From DATBLE01 sp963775695 (GTDB taxonomy: Bacteria; Actinomycetota; Thermoleophilia; Gaiellales; Gaiellaceae): 64,000 nt of DNA. The stretch is taken from NCBI GenBank assembly GCA_963775695.1, contig CAVZJU010000002.1, forward strand, positions 372,001-436,000, in the 5' to 3' direction. Below, one piece after another: positions 1 through 8,521 of this stretch (position 1 is its first letter; every line of letters starts with the position of its first letter). The notes beneath the pieces are model-generated. The model did no database searches and had not been told where the DNA came from. It saw only the letters and a list, made by a program, of their open reading frames with translations. Position numbers and translations under genes: made by a program.

Positions 1-160
1 CGATCGTCCGTCTCGCCTGCTAGTTTGAGCCGGCAAGCGCAAAGCCAGACGGCTGAGCGGCCGCGGCGCGCAAGTCCTCTCTAGGTGAGACGACGACGTG
101 CGTTCCCCAACGTGGTTGACCGCTCCTGTCGTCGCCCGCACGAGGAAGGAGATCACCGCG

Positions 161-721
161 TTGAAAAGCGTCGTTCGGTTTGCCGTGCTCGCCGCGTGTG
201 CGATCGCACTCGTCCCGCAGGCGACGGCACGGCAGCAGGCTCCGAATCGGGTGCGCGCGGTGAAGCGCGTGCCTCCGGACCCGGGGGCCGCGCTGCTGCC
301 GAAAATCACCGCCCACCGCGACGAGACCTGGCGCTGGCAGCGGGTCATGCAGCGGCCGCGCACGCCCTACCGCGAAAGTGCCCGCAAGGTCGAGAAGCTC
401 GCCTACCGCCGGTGGGTGCTCGGACTGTGGAAGCACCGCGCGACCGTAGCCAGGACCCAGGCGCAACGCCCGCCGCACAGGTCGCAGTGGCTCTGTATCC
501 ATCGCTACGAGGGTTCGTGGACCAACCCGGGCGGCCCGTACTACGGCGGGCTCCAGATGGACGTCGAGTTCCAGCGGACGTACGGAATCGAGCTCTACCG
601 GGCGAAGGGAACGGCCGACCACTGGACGGCGCTCGAGCAGATGTGGGTCGCAGAGCGGGCTTATCAAACACGAGGATTCTGGCCGTGGCCCAACACCGCG
701 CGCCATTGCGGCTTGCTATGA
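161..721 (+). CDS. Small secreted transglycosylase-like protein
   Basis: About 186 residues. The start is taken as TTG at 161 because GAGGAAGGAG lies 8-10 nt upstream; an ATG at 98 in the same frame has no ribosome site. The first 25 residues form a hydrophobic signal peptide ending near ATA. The C-terminal 60 residues contain an LCIHRYEGSW segment with tryptophans and GGPYYGGLQM, which resembles the resuscitation-promoting-factor/transglycosylase-like fold where E is the acid residue (E in HRYEG). A periplasmic or secreted cell-wall-lytic role is an inference. The stop overlaps the sigma-factor start (ATGA), so the two are translationally coupled, an unusual pairing for a principal sigma gene. 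Confidence 0.75.
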   Translation: MKSVVRFAVLAACAIALVPQATARQQAPNRVRAVKRVPPDPGAALLPKITAHRDETWRWQRVMQRPRTPYRESARKVEKLAYRRWVLGLWKHRATVARTQAQRPPHRSQWLCIHRYEGSWTNPGGPYYGGLQMDVEFQRTYGIELYRAKGTADHWTALEQMWVAERAYQTRGFWPWPNTARHCGLL

Positions 722-1809
722 CGGTGACAGAGGTTAGTCTGAGCAATGAGCGGGCATTCTCCAGGCGGGAGCTGATGGACCGGCTGACAGCGCTGATCGA
801 TCGGGCCGAGGAGCAGGGCTGCGTCAATCTGTCGCAGTTCAACGAGCTCATCCACGAGCTCGACCTCGACGACGACGAACTCGCGCGCATCTACGAGCAG
901 CTCGACGAGCGGGGGATCGACCTCAGCGACGACTGTGGGCACGTCGTCCAGGACGACGCCACCTTCGACAACCACGAGCTCGCGTACGCGACCACCGACG
1001 CGCTCCAGCTGTTCCTGAACGAGGCCGGCCGGTACAAGCTGCTGACCGCCGAGGAGGAGGTCGAGCTCGCCAAGCTGATCGAGCGCGGCGACAAGGAAGC
1101 CAAGGATCTGATGATCAACTCGAACCTGCGGCTGGTCGTCTCGATCGCCAAGCGCTACCAGGGGCACGGCCTGTCGCTGCTCGATCTGATCCAGGAGGGG
1201 ATCATCGGGCTGATCCGGGCGGTCGAGAAGTTCGACTACCGCAAGGGCTTCAAGTTCTCCACCTATGCCACCTGGTGGATCCGCCAGGCCGTCCAGCGCG
1301 GCGTCGCGAACAAGTCGCGGACGATCCGGATCCCGGTGCACATCGTCGAGCGCGAGCAGAAGATCGCGCGCGCCGAGCGCGAGCTGGTCGCGTCGCTCGG
1401 ACGGCAGCCGACCGATCAGGAGCTGGCCAGGGCGGCCAAGCTGCCGGTGAAGCAGGTCCGCGAGGTCAAGTCGGCGGCGCGGGCGGTCACCAGCCTGGAC
1501 AAGCCGATCGGCGAGGACGACTCGGGGTCGTTCGGCGACCTGTTCGCAGCCGACGTCCACACTGACGAGGAAGTCGAGGTCAGCCTGCGTCAGGAGACAC
1601 TCCGGAAGGCGCTCGACGAGCTGCCCGACCGGGAGCGCTCGGTGCTCGAGCTGCGCTACGGCCTCGCCGGCGACGGCGAGCCGATGTCGCTGGAGGCGAT
1701 CGGCCGCCAGCTCGGGCTCACGCGCGAGCGGGTTCGGCAGATCGAGGCGAACGCGCTCGAGACTCTCTCGATGCTGCGCGAGGTCGCCGGCCTCCGCGAG
1801 GCCGCCTAG
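718..1809 (+). CDS. sigA: RNA polymerase principal-type sigma-70 factor (RpoD/SigA family)
   Basis: 363 residues, starting at the ATG that overlaps the upstream stop (ATGA). Residues 15-75 resemble region 1.1 (FNELIHELDLDDDELARIYE). Region 1.2 follows (ALQLFLNEAGRYKLLTAEEE). Region 2 is near 130-200 with DLIQEGIIGLIRAVEKFDY and the STYATWWIRQAV motif for -10 recognition. Region 3 follows, and region 4.2 near 330-345 carries the helix-turn-helix TRERVRQIE for -35 contact. It directs core RNA polymerase to promoters. The N-terminus is short compared with long actinobacterial HrdB proteins. No anti-sigma gene is adjacent, which fits a housekeeping or close paralogous group 1/2 sigma. Confidence 0.95.
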   Translation: MTVTEVSLSNERAFSRRELMDRLTALIDRAEEQGCVNLSQFNELIHELDLDDDELARIYEQLDERGIDLSDDCGHVVQDDATFDNHELAYATTDALQLFLNEAGRYKLLTAEEEVELAKLIERGDKEAKDLMINSNLRLVVSIAKRYQGHGLSLLDLIQEGIIGLIRAVEKFDYRKGFKFSTYATWWIRQAVQRGVANKSRTIRIPVHIVEREQKIARAERELVASLGRQPTDQELARAAKLPVKQVREVKSAARAVTSLDKPIGEDDSGSFGDLFAADVHTDEEVEVSLRQETLRKALDELPDRERSVLELRYGLAGDGEPMSLEAIGRQLGLTRERVRQIEANALETLSMLREVAGLREAA

Positions 1810-1812
1810 CCT

Positions 1813-2034
1813 TCAGACGATCCCGAGGCCTTCGGCGATCACGAAGAACGCCCGGCCGAACGGCGTGTCGGCGCTGCGCTCGCGTACGTCGTCCCAGTCC
1901 ATCTGCTCGCGCAGGGCACGGGCGATCTCGAGGCAGCTGCGGTAGTTGATCGAGTGCTCGGCCATCGGAGGCCGGCGGCGGTCAGCACGGCGAGCGCCTC
2001 TTCGGCATCCTCGGGCTTGATCAGGTGGGATACC
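1813..2034 (-). pseudogene. C-terminal fragment of a nucleotidyltransferase-like gene
   Basis: On the minus strand two frames together give IKPEDAEEALAVLTAAGLR (about 2025-1970) and a tail from an ATG at 1965 containing ARALREQMDWDDVRER and FFVIAEGLGIV. This is the usual C-terminal half of small actinobacterial nucleotidyltransferase-fold proteins. The matching N-terminal half lies displaced at 2392-2530, separated by phosphoesterase sequence in the opposite orientation. The fragment converges on the sigma gene (stop 3 nt after it). It has no full-length reading frame and is presumably non-functional. Confidence 0.6.
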
Positions 2035-2047
2035 CGAGCCGGAACGG

Positions 2048-2807
2048 CATGGCGGCGACCCGGACGAGGCGGCGGTGCTGGCGGACGCCTGCAGGGGCTC
2101 GGAGATCCCAGTCTGCGCGGTGCTCGGCAACCACGACTGGCACCTGAACCGGACGCACGAGGTCGTGGAGTGCTGAGCGACGCGGGCGTCCGGTGCTCGA
2201 GCGGAGCTCGGCGGGCTTCGGCTTCGTCGTCCGCGGGAAGCAGGTCGGCGTCGTCGGGCTGAAGGGGTTCGTCGGCGGCTTCCCCGACCACGTCCTGCCG
2301 GACTTCGGCGAGCCGCTGCTGCGGCAGGTGTACGCAGAGACGACGGAGGACGTCACCACCCTCGAGCGCGAGTTGACGGCGATCGACGGCTGCGACCAGG
2401 AAGTCGAGGTCGTGGTCGGTCGGCGGGCCGCCGCGCACCCAGGACGCGACGCCGCCGGCGACGAGGAAGGGAATCCCGTGGTCGCGCAGAGCAGCCGCGG
2501 AGCACTTCAACGTCGGGACCATGCCGTTCAGCGGGTCGCCTACGGACGCCACACCACGCTGGAGGGCGAGCCGCGCGGGATCTGGGCATTCCTGGGCAGC
2601 GACCGCCTCGCCGGCCCGATTGCGGAGCACTCGCCCGATCTCGTCCTCCACGGCCATGCGCACGCCGGCACGTTCGAGGGCTTCATCGGCCGGGTGCCGG
2701 TCTACAACGTCGCGACGTACGTGACCGGCAAGGACTTCTGGATCTTCGAGCTCGCGGTCGAGCAGCGCCCACGGGTGGAGCGGCCGGCGGAGGCGCGTGC
2801 GGAGTAG
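2048..2807 (+). pseudogene. Broken metallophosphoesterase
   Basis: Calcineurin-like phosphoesterase signatures are visible: GNHDWH (from about 2130), then GFGFVVRGKQVGVVGLKGFVGG, and at the end DLVLHGHAHAGTFEG and PVYNVATYV, with the HGHAH metal motif. The reading frame changes twice between 2165 and 2195; each change could be cured by one extra G (GAG-TGC and CGG-TGC). Nucleotides 2392-2530 are foreign reverse-strand nucleotidyltransferase sequence and the N-terminal metal motif is absent. The longest intact stretch, 2193-2807, would encode a chimeric 204-residue product. It is judged a pseudogene or an assembly scramble. Confidence 0.65.
2392..2530 (-). pseudogene. N-terminal fragment of the nucleotidyltransferase-like gene
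   Basis: The minus strand encodes AALRDHGIPFLVAGGVASWV followed by RGGPPTDHDLDFLV. This is the GG..S/W and DxD-type core of a nucleotidyltransferase fold (AbiEii/MNT-like), with HDLDF as the metal-binding aspartate motif. DLDFL would read straight into IKPEDAEE at about 2022, so this piece and the C-terminal piece were once contiguous. It sits inside a metallophosphoesterase gene of opposite orientation. Confidence 0.6.
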
Positions 2808-2848
2808 TCCCGCACCCTGTGGACAAGGTGTTACACAAACGTTCCAAC

Positions 2849-2867
2849 CCCGGTCTCAGAGACCGGG
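2849..2867. terminator. 9-bp palindrome after the phosphoesterase
   Basis: CCCGGTCTC-A-GAGACCGGG is a perfect inverted repeat with a 1-nt centre in the 119-bp gap between the broken phosphoesterase and the convergent yjbQ. No T-run follows. It may act as a bidirectional terminator hairpin or be a protein-binding palindrome. Confidence 0.4.
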
Positions 2868-2926
2868 TGCGAAACGCCACGAGCTGAGATACGGCCGAAC
2901 GGGCCGCCGCTTCGTCGGTCTCGGCG

Positions 2927-3379
2927 CTAGTGGCCGACTACCTGCACGATCCAGCGGCGGTCGCGCTCACGGTCGAGTTCGAGGAAGAGCACCCGCTGCC
3001 AGGTCCCGAGCTGCAGCTCGCCGTTTCGGATCGGGATCGACTCGCCCGCGGTGCCCAGCAGCATGGCCATGCAGTGGGAGTGGCCGTTGCCGAAGTCCAT
3101 GTCCTCCGGGCAGATGTTCTCGGTGCGGCGGTCCCAGTCATCGTGGGCGTAGTAGGTCTCGCGCGGCACGAGGCGGAGCAGGAGTTGGGCGAAGTCCTCG
3201 AGGAAGCCCTGCTCGAACTCGTTGACGCGGACGCAGCACGTCGTGTGCGGGGAGTAGACGCAGGCGATGCCGTCCTGGACGCCGCTCTCCTGCACCGACT
3301 CGGCGACGTCGTCCGTGATGTCGCGGATGTGGAGCCCACCCGTCGTCCGTAGCTGCCGCTCGCGCTGGAAGATCTTCAC
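2927..3379 (-). CDS. YjbQ family protein (UPF0047)
   Basis: 150 residues from GTG at 3379, preceded by GGGGGTG about 9 nt upstream. An ATG at 3421 would add 14 residues without family similarity. Conserved features are SPHTTCCVRVNE in the middle, HDDWDRR, and NGHSHCMAMLLG near 110, the histidine-rich pocket of the family. The ending is ELQLGTWQRVLFLELDR. YjbQ proteins are small trimeric enzymes annotated as secondary thiamine-phosphate synthases; the physiological role is uncertain. It is a single-gene unit. Confidence 0.9.
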   Translation of the reverse strand: MKIFQRERQLRTTGGLHIRDITDDVAESVQESGVQDGIACVYSPHTTCCVRVNEFEQGFLEDFAQLLLRLVPRETYYAHDDWDRRTENICPEDMDFGNGHSHCMAMLLGTAGESIPIRNGELQLGTWQRVLFLELDRERDRRWIVQVVGH

Positions 3380-3470
3380 CGTTCGTTCACCCCCGCGTCG
3401 CTGGTTGTCCCGACCGGGCAATTGTGCTCGATCGGCGGCCCGTTTGCCATTCGCGCCGCTTGTGCCGCGC

Positions 3471-4502
3471 TCAGTTGCGGATCGTCACGTCCGAGTAGGC
3501 CTCCGACTCGTTGCCGGCGACGTCCCAGGCGAGGATGTGCAGGCGGTAGGGCCCGTTCGGCAGGTTCGTCGTGTCCCAGTACGGCTTCGGAAAGAGACGG
3601 AACCAGTAGATGCCGTCGCAGGCCAGGGTGCGGTGCATGGCCATGCATTCGTTGGCCGGCAGGTTCTGCTCGGTGCCGGGCGCGAAGTGCTGCCCGGCGG
3701 GGGTGTCGATGGAACGCTCGGCCCGGAAGACGTCCCGGTTGAGGACGACCTCGTCGCCGGGCAGCTTGACGACCGCGACCGCCACACGGAAGGGATGGTG
3801 GGGCGCCGCCATCCAGGGCAGATCCGCGAACCAGCCGATGAACGACTGCGGGTCGTCGAGGTGCACGCGCACGTCGACCTTGCCCGAGAGCGCCGTCTTG
3901 TTCAGCCGGGTTCCTGCCTGCGGAAGGCGCGCGACCGTGGTCTGGGGGCGCCGCACCCAGGCCGGCTCCGCCGGCGTGTAGTAGCGGATCTCGTGGATCT
4001 CCGGGGGCGCCGTGTCCGGGTGTGGCCGGAGCTTTCCGCCCGGCCGCAGCGCGTTCACGAGGATGGGATCGTCGCCGGGCGGAAAGATCCACTCGCCGAT
4101 GTGGACGTGCCAGGAGTCGAAGCAGCTCCAGCCGATCAGATCGCCCGGATCGATCTGATCCCCGACCTTGACCAGTGCGTCGACGTGCTCGTAGCGGAAG
4201 TGCCCGATGTCGACGAGACCCCGGACTCCGTGTGGCGTTGCCTGGCGGACCTCGCCACCCTCGATCGCGTACACGCGGTGCGTCCGTCCCGGCGGAGCGC
4301 CGCTCTCGGGGCGATCGTCGCGCACGGCGACGTCGACGCCATCGTGGTAGATCGCCCCCAGCTCGGGATCGGGGCGCGGGTCCATGAAGGCGCCGCGGAT
4401 CGGGTGAGGCTCGTGCACCGGGGCGACCGGCCAGCCGCGGTAGGTGTCGTTGTACGTCTGGTCGACGTTCAGCTTGCCCGGCACGGTAGCCACACCCGGC
4501 AC
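3471..4502 (-). CDS. M23-peptidase-like fold protein
   Basis: About 343 residues from GTG at 4502; two other GTG codons follow within 20 nt, and a longer start at 4589 would overlap the divergent brkB-like gene. The first half reads YHDGVDVAV, YAIEGGEV, GHFRYEHVDALVKVGDQIDPGDLIGW and SWHVHIGEW. This is the lysostaphin-like M23 barrel with an H-x-H site, although the first zinc ligand motif is not obvious. The second half has beta-rich segments ending in WDVAGNESEAYSDVTI, like an Ig/fibronectin-type domain. A role in peptidoglycan or surface chemistry is plausible, but catalysis is doubtful because a complete HxxxD is not clear. Confidence 0.65.
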   Translation of the reverse strand: MPGVATVPGKLNVDQTYNDTYRGWPVAPVHEPHPIRGAFMDPRPDPELGAIYHDGVDVAVRDDRPESGAPPGRTHRVYAIEGGEVRQATPHGVRGLVDIGHFRYEHVDALVKVGDQIDPGDLIGWSCFDSWHVHIGEWIFPPGDDPILVNALRPGGKLRPHPDTAPPEIHEIRYYTPAEPAWVRRPQTTVARLPQAGTRLNKTALSGKVDVRVHLDDPQSFIGWFADLPWMAAPHHPFRVAVAVVKLPGDEVVLNRDVFRAERSIDTPAGQHFAPGTEQNLPANECMAMHRTLACDGIYWFRLFPKPYWDTTNLPNGPYRLHILAWDVAGNESEAYSDVTIRN

Positions 4503-4537
4503 TCTGCCAAACCGTGAGCATCTGCGACGATCGGCAC

Positions 4538-5419
4538 GTGCAAAGTGAGGGTCCCGAGCCGCCGGCGGTCGCAGTCGAGGAGCAGACACGAGCCCAGGCT
4601 CTGGCCGCGCGGGCGGAGGCCTGGCGCAGGCGCGCCGACCGCCTACCCGGCGCGCCGCTCGTCGTCGAGGTGCTGGAGACCGAGCGTCGTCTCGGCGGCG
4701 TGCTGATCGAGGCGGGCGTCGCCTTCCGCTTCTTCCTGTGGCTCGTGCCGTTCGGACTCGTCGGGGCGGCGTTCCTCTCCTTCTGGGACGATCTCGACCC
4801 GGGTGCGCTCGAGCACGAGGCGCGGCGGTTCGGGATCACCGCCGCTGCAGCGCATTCCGGTGCGAGAGCGCTCGAGAACGGCGAGCGGGGCATCGTGCTC
4901 GTCCTGGTCTTCGGCGTCGCGGCGCTGTTCTGGTTCAGCCTGGGCGCGATCCGTGCGCTCAACCTCGCCTTCTCGCTCGCATGGGGGGCCGCGCCGCGGC
5001 GCCTCCGGCGGCCGCTGCACGCGATCGTGTTGTTCAACGGGCTCTTCCTCGTCGCCTTCGCGGCTTCGTCGGGTGTGGCGTGGCTGCGCGAGGAGATCGG
5101 GGCTCAGGCGCTCCTCGGGAGCCTCCTCAGCGCGGTGCTGATGGTCGGGATCGGGCTGGTCGCGATGTGGTTCCTGCCGCACGGCGAGGCACGACTCCGC
5201 GACCTCGTGCCCGGAGCGGTGCTGGTCGGGGTCGGCTATCAGCTGATCACGGTCGCCGTGCTCTTCTACTTCGCCCCGAAGCTCGGCCGTGCCGAGGAGA
5301 CGTACGGCGCCTTCGGCACCGCGGCCACGATGCTCGTCTGGCTGTACGTGCTCGCCCGTCTGGTGATCGGTAGCGCGTTCCTGAATGCCGTGCTGTACCA
5401 CCGTCGTCCGACCGAGTGA
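4538..5419 (+). CDS. YihY/BrkB family inner-membrane protein
   Basis: About 293 residues from GTG 4538 (ATG 4514 is possible but overlaps the divergent gene). Roughly six hydrophobic segments are visible, including FFLWLVPFGLVGAAFLSFW, IVLVLVFGVAALFWFSLGAI, LLGSLLSAVLMVGIGLVAMW and LVPGAVLVGVGYQLITVAVL. The YGAFGTAATMLVWLYVLA stretch near the C-terminus is the family hallmark. BrkB/YihY proteins are integral membrane proteins of unknown biochemical role and are not RNase BN. It is transcribed divergently from the M23-like gene. Confidence 0.85.
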   Translation: MQSEGPEPPAVAVEEQTRAQALAARAEAWRRRADRLPGAPLVVEVLETERRLGGVLIEAGVAFRFFLWLVPFGLVGAAFLSFWDDLDPGALEHEARRFGITAAAAHSGARALENGERGIVLVLVFGVAALFWFSLGAIRALNLAFSLAWGAAPRRLRRPLHAIVLFNGLFLVAFAASSGVAWLREEIGAQALLGSLLSAVLMVGIGLVAMWFLPHGEARLRDLVPGAVLVGVGYQLITVAVLFYFAPKLGRAEETYGAFGTAATMLVWLYVLARLVIGSAFLNAVLYHRRPTE

Positions 5420-5470
5420 TCGTGTTGCCGTGGTGGGCGTCTGACGAGATGCACTTGTAGAGTCGCTGCC

Positions 5471-6817
5471 GTGCCGTCGGTCGAGAGCGTGGCTGCCTTG
5501 ATGCCTCAGCTGAAGACGGACCTCGCGCGGCTGGTGGCAATCCCGTCGATCTCGGGGCCGAACTATCCCGAGTCGACGTGGCCTGCGCTGCTCGAGGCAT
5601 ACGAGGCGGTCTGCGAGCTCTGCCGCGACGCGGGCGTCACCATCCTCGATCCGCTCGAGCTGCCGGGCACGGCGCCGGTCGTGATCGGCGAGATCCCTGC
5701 TCCGCCCGGGGCCCCGACGGTCCTCCTGTACAGCCACTACGACGTCGTGCCCGTCGGCGAAGAGTCCAAGTGGGAGTCGCCGCCGTTCGAGGCATCGGAG
5801 CGCGACGGCGCCATCTACGGGCGCGGCACGGCCGACACCAAGTCGAACATCCTGATGCACGTCGGTGCGCTTCGCGCGTGGGAGGGCAAGCCGCCCGTCG
5901 GGGTCAAGATCGTGATCGAGGGCATGGAGGAGGTCGGGAGCGCGTTCAGCACCTTCCCGCCCTCGCGGCCCGACCTGTTCGCGGCGGACGCGATGGTGAT
6001 CGGCGACATGGGGAGTGTCCGGCCCGGCGTGCCGACGCTGACGATCGCACTGCGCGGTATGGCGATGATTACGGTCGAGGCGGCGACCCTCGCCGGCCCG
6101 AAGCACAGCGGTCAGTTCGGCGGCGCCGCCCCGGACTCGCTGCTCGCCCTGATCCGCGCGCTGGCGGGCCTCACCGACGAGAACGGCGACGTCGCGGTCG
6201 ACGGGCTCCGGCGCGAGGAATGGACGGGGGCGTCCTACACCGACGACGAGTTCCGCGAGTTGGCGGAGGTCCTGCCCGGCGCTCCGTTCATCGGCACCGG
6301 CGGGCTCGGGGAGCGGATCTGGTCCGGCCCTGCGATCACCGTTACCGGGATCGACGTTCTCCCGGTCGACAGGGCGGTCAATGCGGTGGTACCGCACGCG
6401 CGGGCCAAGGTGAGCCTGCGGGTGCATCCGGAACAGGATCCGGTCGAGGCGCAGGCCGCGCTCATCCGCCACCTCGAGGAGCAGAAGCCGTTCGGCATAC
6501 CGCTGACCGTCCATGCGCTCGAGACCGGAACCGGGTTCGCGGCGAAGACCGACGGCCCGGCGTACGACGCCGCGCGCGAGGCGCTGGGCTCCGCGTGGGG
6601 CAGCGAGACGGTGTCGATCGCCACCGGCGGCTCGATCCCGCTCGTCAATGCGCTCCAGCAGGCGGCGCCGGAGGCCGAGATGCTGCTGTTCGGCACCACC
6701 GACGGCTTCGCCAACATCCACGCGCCGAACGAGCGCGTCGTCGTCGACGAGTTCGAGAAGGCCGTCCTCGCCGAGGCCGAGTTCTTCGGCCTCTACGCCG
6801 CGCAGAGGACGGCATGA
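5471..6817 (+). CDS. M20 family metallopeptidase/dipeptidase
   Basis: 448 residues from GTG 5471. Zinc-site motifs of the M20/ArgE/CPG2 family are all present: SHYDVVP (H89, D91), GRGTADTKSN (D122), the catalytic pair in EGMEE (150-154), HSGQFGG in the dimerisation domain, and a late histidine in ANIHAPNE. It hydrolyses dipeptides or N-acyl amino acids in the cytoplasm. Its stop overlaps the AbgT transporter start (ATGA). The pair therefore resembles an uptake-and-cleavage operon for p-aminobenzoyl-glutamate-like or dipeptide substrates. A TAGAGT hexamer 7 nt before the GTG suggests a leaderless transcript. Confidence 0.92.
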   Translation: MPSVESVAALMPQLKTDLARLVAIPSISGPNYPESTWPALLEAYEAVCELCRDAGVTILDPLELPGTAPVVIGEIPAPPGAPTVLLYSHYDVVPVGEESKWESPPFEASERDGAIYGRGTADTKSNILMHVGALRAWEGKPPVGVKIVIEGMEEVGSAFSTFPPSRPDLFAADAMVIGDMGSVRPGVPTLTIALRGMAMITVEAATLAGPKHSGQFGGAAPDSLLALIRALAGLTDENGDVAVDGLRREEWTGASYTDDEFRELAEVLPGAPFIGTGGLGERIWSGPAITVTGIDVLPVDRAVNAVVPHARAKVSLRVHPEQDPVEAQAALIRHLEEQKPFGIPLTVHALETGTGFAAKTDGPAYDAAREALGSAWGSETVSIATGGSIPLVNALQQAAPEAEMLLFGTTDGFANIHAPNERVVVDEFEKAVLAEAEFFGLYAAQRTA

Positions 6818-8481
6818 GCGAGTCCGCAAGCGCTCCTCCGGCCGAGGTGCCGGAGCACACCTTCCTCGAGCGGCTGCTGGACAAGATCGAGCGGGCGGGC
6901 AACAGGATGCCCGACCCGGCCATCCTGTTCCTGGCCCTCTGCGGCGGTGTGATCGTCCTGTCGCAGATCATGTTCTGGTTCGACGTCAAGGCGACGTACG
7001 AGGTGATCAAGCCGCCGCCCGTGCCGACGCAGGAGACGTACTACGGCGGCTCGGTCGAGCCGACCGACGTCGGACCGACCGAGCCGGTTCCGCCGGATGC
7101 CTACCGGACCGTGACCGAGACGACGAAGGTGAAGGGCCTCCTCCAGGGCGAGGGGATCAGGTACCTCTTCACGTCGTTCGTCAGCAACTTCCGCAACTTC
7201 GCGGCGGTGGCGATCATCCTGGTGGTGATGATCGGCGTCGGCCTGGCCGAGGCGGCGGGGCTGATAGCCGCGCTGATACGCAAGCTCGTCGGCGTCTCCT
7301 CCAGGAGCACGCTGACGTTCATCATCGTGCTCCTCGGCGTCCTGTCGAGCATCGCCTCGGACGCCGGCTACCTCGTGCTCATACCGTTAGGAGCCGCGGC
7401 GTTCAAGAGCGTCGGGCGGAATCCGCTGGCCGGGATGGCGGCGGCGTTCGCCGGGGTCGCAGCCGGTTTCGGCATCAACTTCCTGATCACGCCGCTCGAC
7501 GGAGTGCTGGTGGAGATCACCAACGACGCGAGCGGCAGCAAGGCCCACCACATCGACCTCGCATCCAACCTCTACTTCGGGATCGGCTCGACGATCCTCG
7601 TCACCGTCGCCCTCACCTTCATCACGGCCAAGCTGGTCGAGAACCGGCTCGGTGTCTGGGATCCCGCCGACGCCGGTGAAGGCCCGCAGGAAGCCGACGA
7701 CGCCCCCGAGGTGTCGCCGGAGCAGGAGAAACGCGGACTGCGGTTCGCGTTGTGGGCGACGCTCGCCGTCCTCGGCGCGATCACGCTGCTGACCGCGATC
7801 CCGGGCGCTCCGCTGCGCAACCCCGAGACCGGGAAGGTGATCGGCGACTCGCCGTTCATGGACAGCCTGATCGTGATCATCACGCTCGTGTTCTTCGCCG
7901 CCGGGTATGCCTACGGCCGCGGCGCCGGGACGATCAAGGGCTCGGACGACGTGCTCAAGACGATCACGAAGTCGTGGGCGGGACTGGCGGGGCTGCTCTT
8001 CCTCTTCCTGCTGATCGCGCAGTTCATCGCCTACTTCAACTACAGCAGGATCGCCGAGGTGCTCGCGGTCAAGCTCGGCGACGTCCTCGAGCGCATCGAC
8101 ATCGGCGCGGTGTGGCTGCTGATCGGGGTGATGATCATCACCATGATCGTCAACTTCATCATCCCCCAGGCGATCGCGAAGTGGGCCCTGCTCGCCCCGA
8201 TCTTCATCCCGCTGTTCATCCGGCTCGACGTCGCGCCGCAGACGGTGCTCGCCGCTTACCGGGTCGGCGACTCGCCGACCAACGTCCTCACGCCGCTGAT
8301 GGCGTACTTCCCGCTGATCGTCATCTTCACCAGGAGGTACAAGAAGGACGCCGGCATCGGGACCGTCGTCTCGATGATGCTCCCGTACGCGATCATCCTC
8401 CAGATCCTCTGGATCCTGTTCTTCGTCGTCTGGTATCTGATCGGGATCCCGCTCGGCCCCGGCGCGCCGGTGAAGCTCTAG
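6814..8481 (+). CDS. AbgT family transporter
   Basis: 555 residues, with the start overlapping the upstream stop. It has many membrane segments. The N-terminal part has ERAGNRMPDPAILFLALCGG, and the family signature near the end reads PQAIAKWALLAPIFIPLF, YRVGDSPTNVLTPLMAYFPL. AbgT proteins are inner-membrane importers of p-aminobenzoyl-glutamate, or proton-driven exporters in some species. The middle has a variable hydrophilic loop rich in acidic residues (about 280-310) and an insert with repeated PP/TE before TM2. Coupling to an M20 peptidase supports uptake and hydrolysis of an acyl-amino-acid or folate breakdown product. Confidence 0.93.
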   Translation: MSESASAPPAEVPEHTFLERLLDKIERAGNRMPDPAILFLALCGGVIVLSQIMFWFDVKATYEVIKPPPVPTQETYYGGSVEPTDVGPTEPVPPDAYRTVTETTKVKGLLQGEGIRYLFTSFVSNFRNFAAVAIILVVMIGVGLAEAAGLIAALIRKLVGVSSRSTLTFIIVLLGVLSSIASDAGYLVLIPLGAAAFKSVGRNPLAGMAAAFAGVAAGFGINFLITPLDGVLVEITNDASGSKAHHIDLASNLYFGIGSTILVTVALTFITAKLVENRLGVWDPADAGEGPQEADDAPEVSPEQEKRGLRFALWATLAVLGAITLLTAIPGAPLRNPETGKVIGDSPFMDSLIVIITLVFFAAGYAYGRGAGTIKGSDDVLKTITKSWAGLAGLLFLFLLIAQFIAYFNYSRIAEVLAVKLGDVLERIDIGAVWLLIGVMIITMIVNFIIPQAIAKWALLAPIFIPLFIRLDVAPQTVLAAYRVGDSPTNVLTPLMAYFPLIVIFTRRYKKDAGIGTVVSMMLPYAIILQILWILFFVVWYLIGIPLGPGAPVKL

Positions 8482-8521
8482 CGCCGCGCCGATCGCCGGT
8501 GACGGCGAGACTCGGATCGCT

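Noticed and set aside
85..717. An open frame that extends the sigma factor upstream by 211 codons
   Set aside because: It reads arginine- and alanine-rich nonsense, overlaps the secreted protein in another frame, and the ATG at 718 fits the sigma region 1.1 start.
2818..2826. TGTGGACAA resembling an actinobacterial DnaA box
   Set aside because: Single occurrence without a cluster, AT-rich unwinding element or dnaA/dnaN nearby; not an origin.
4643..6829. A 728-codon minus-strand frame
   Set aside because: It is the complement of the BrkB-like and M20 genes; composition is low-complexity charged residues as in GC-rich shadow frames.
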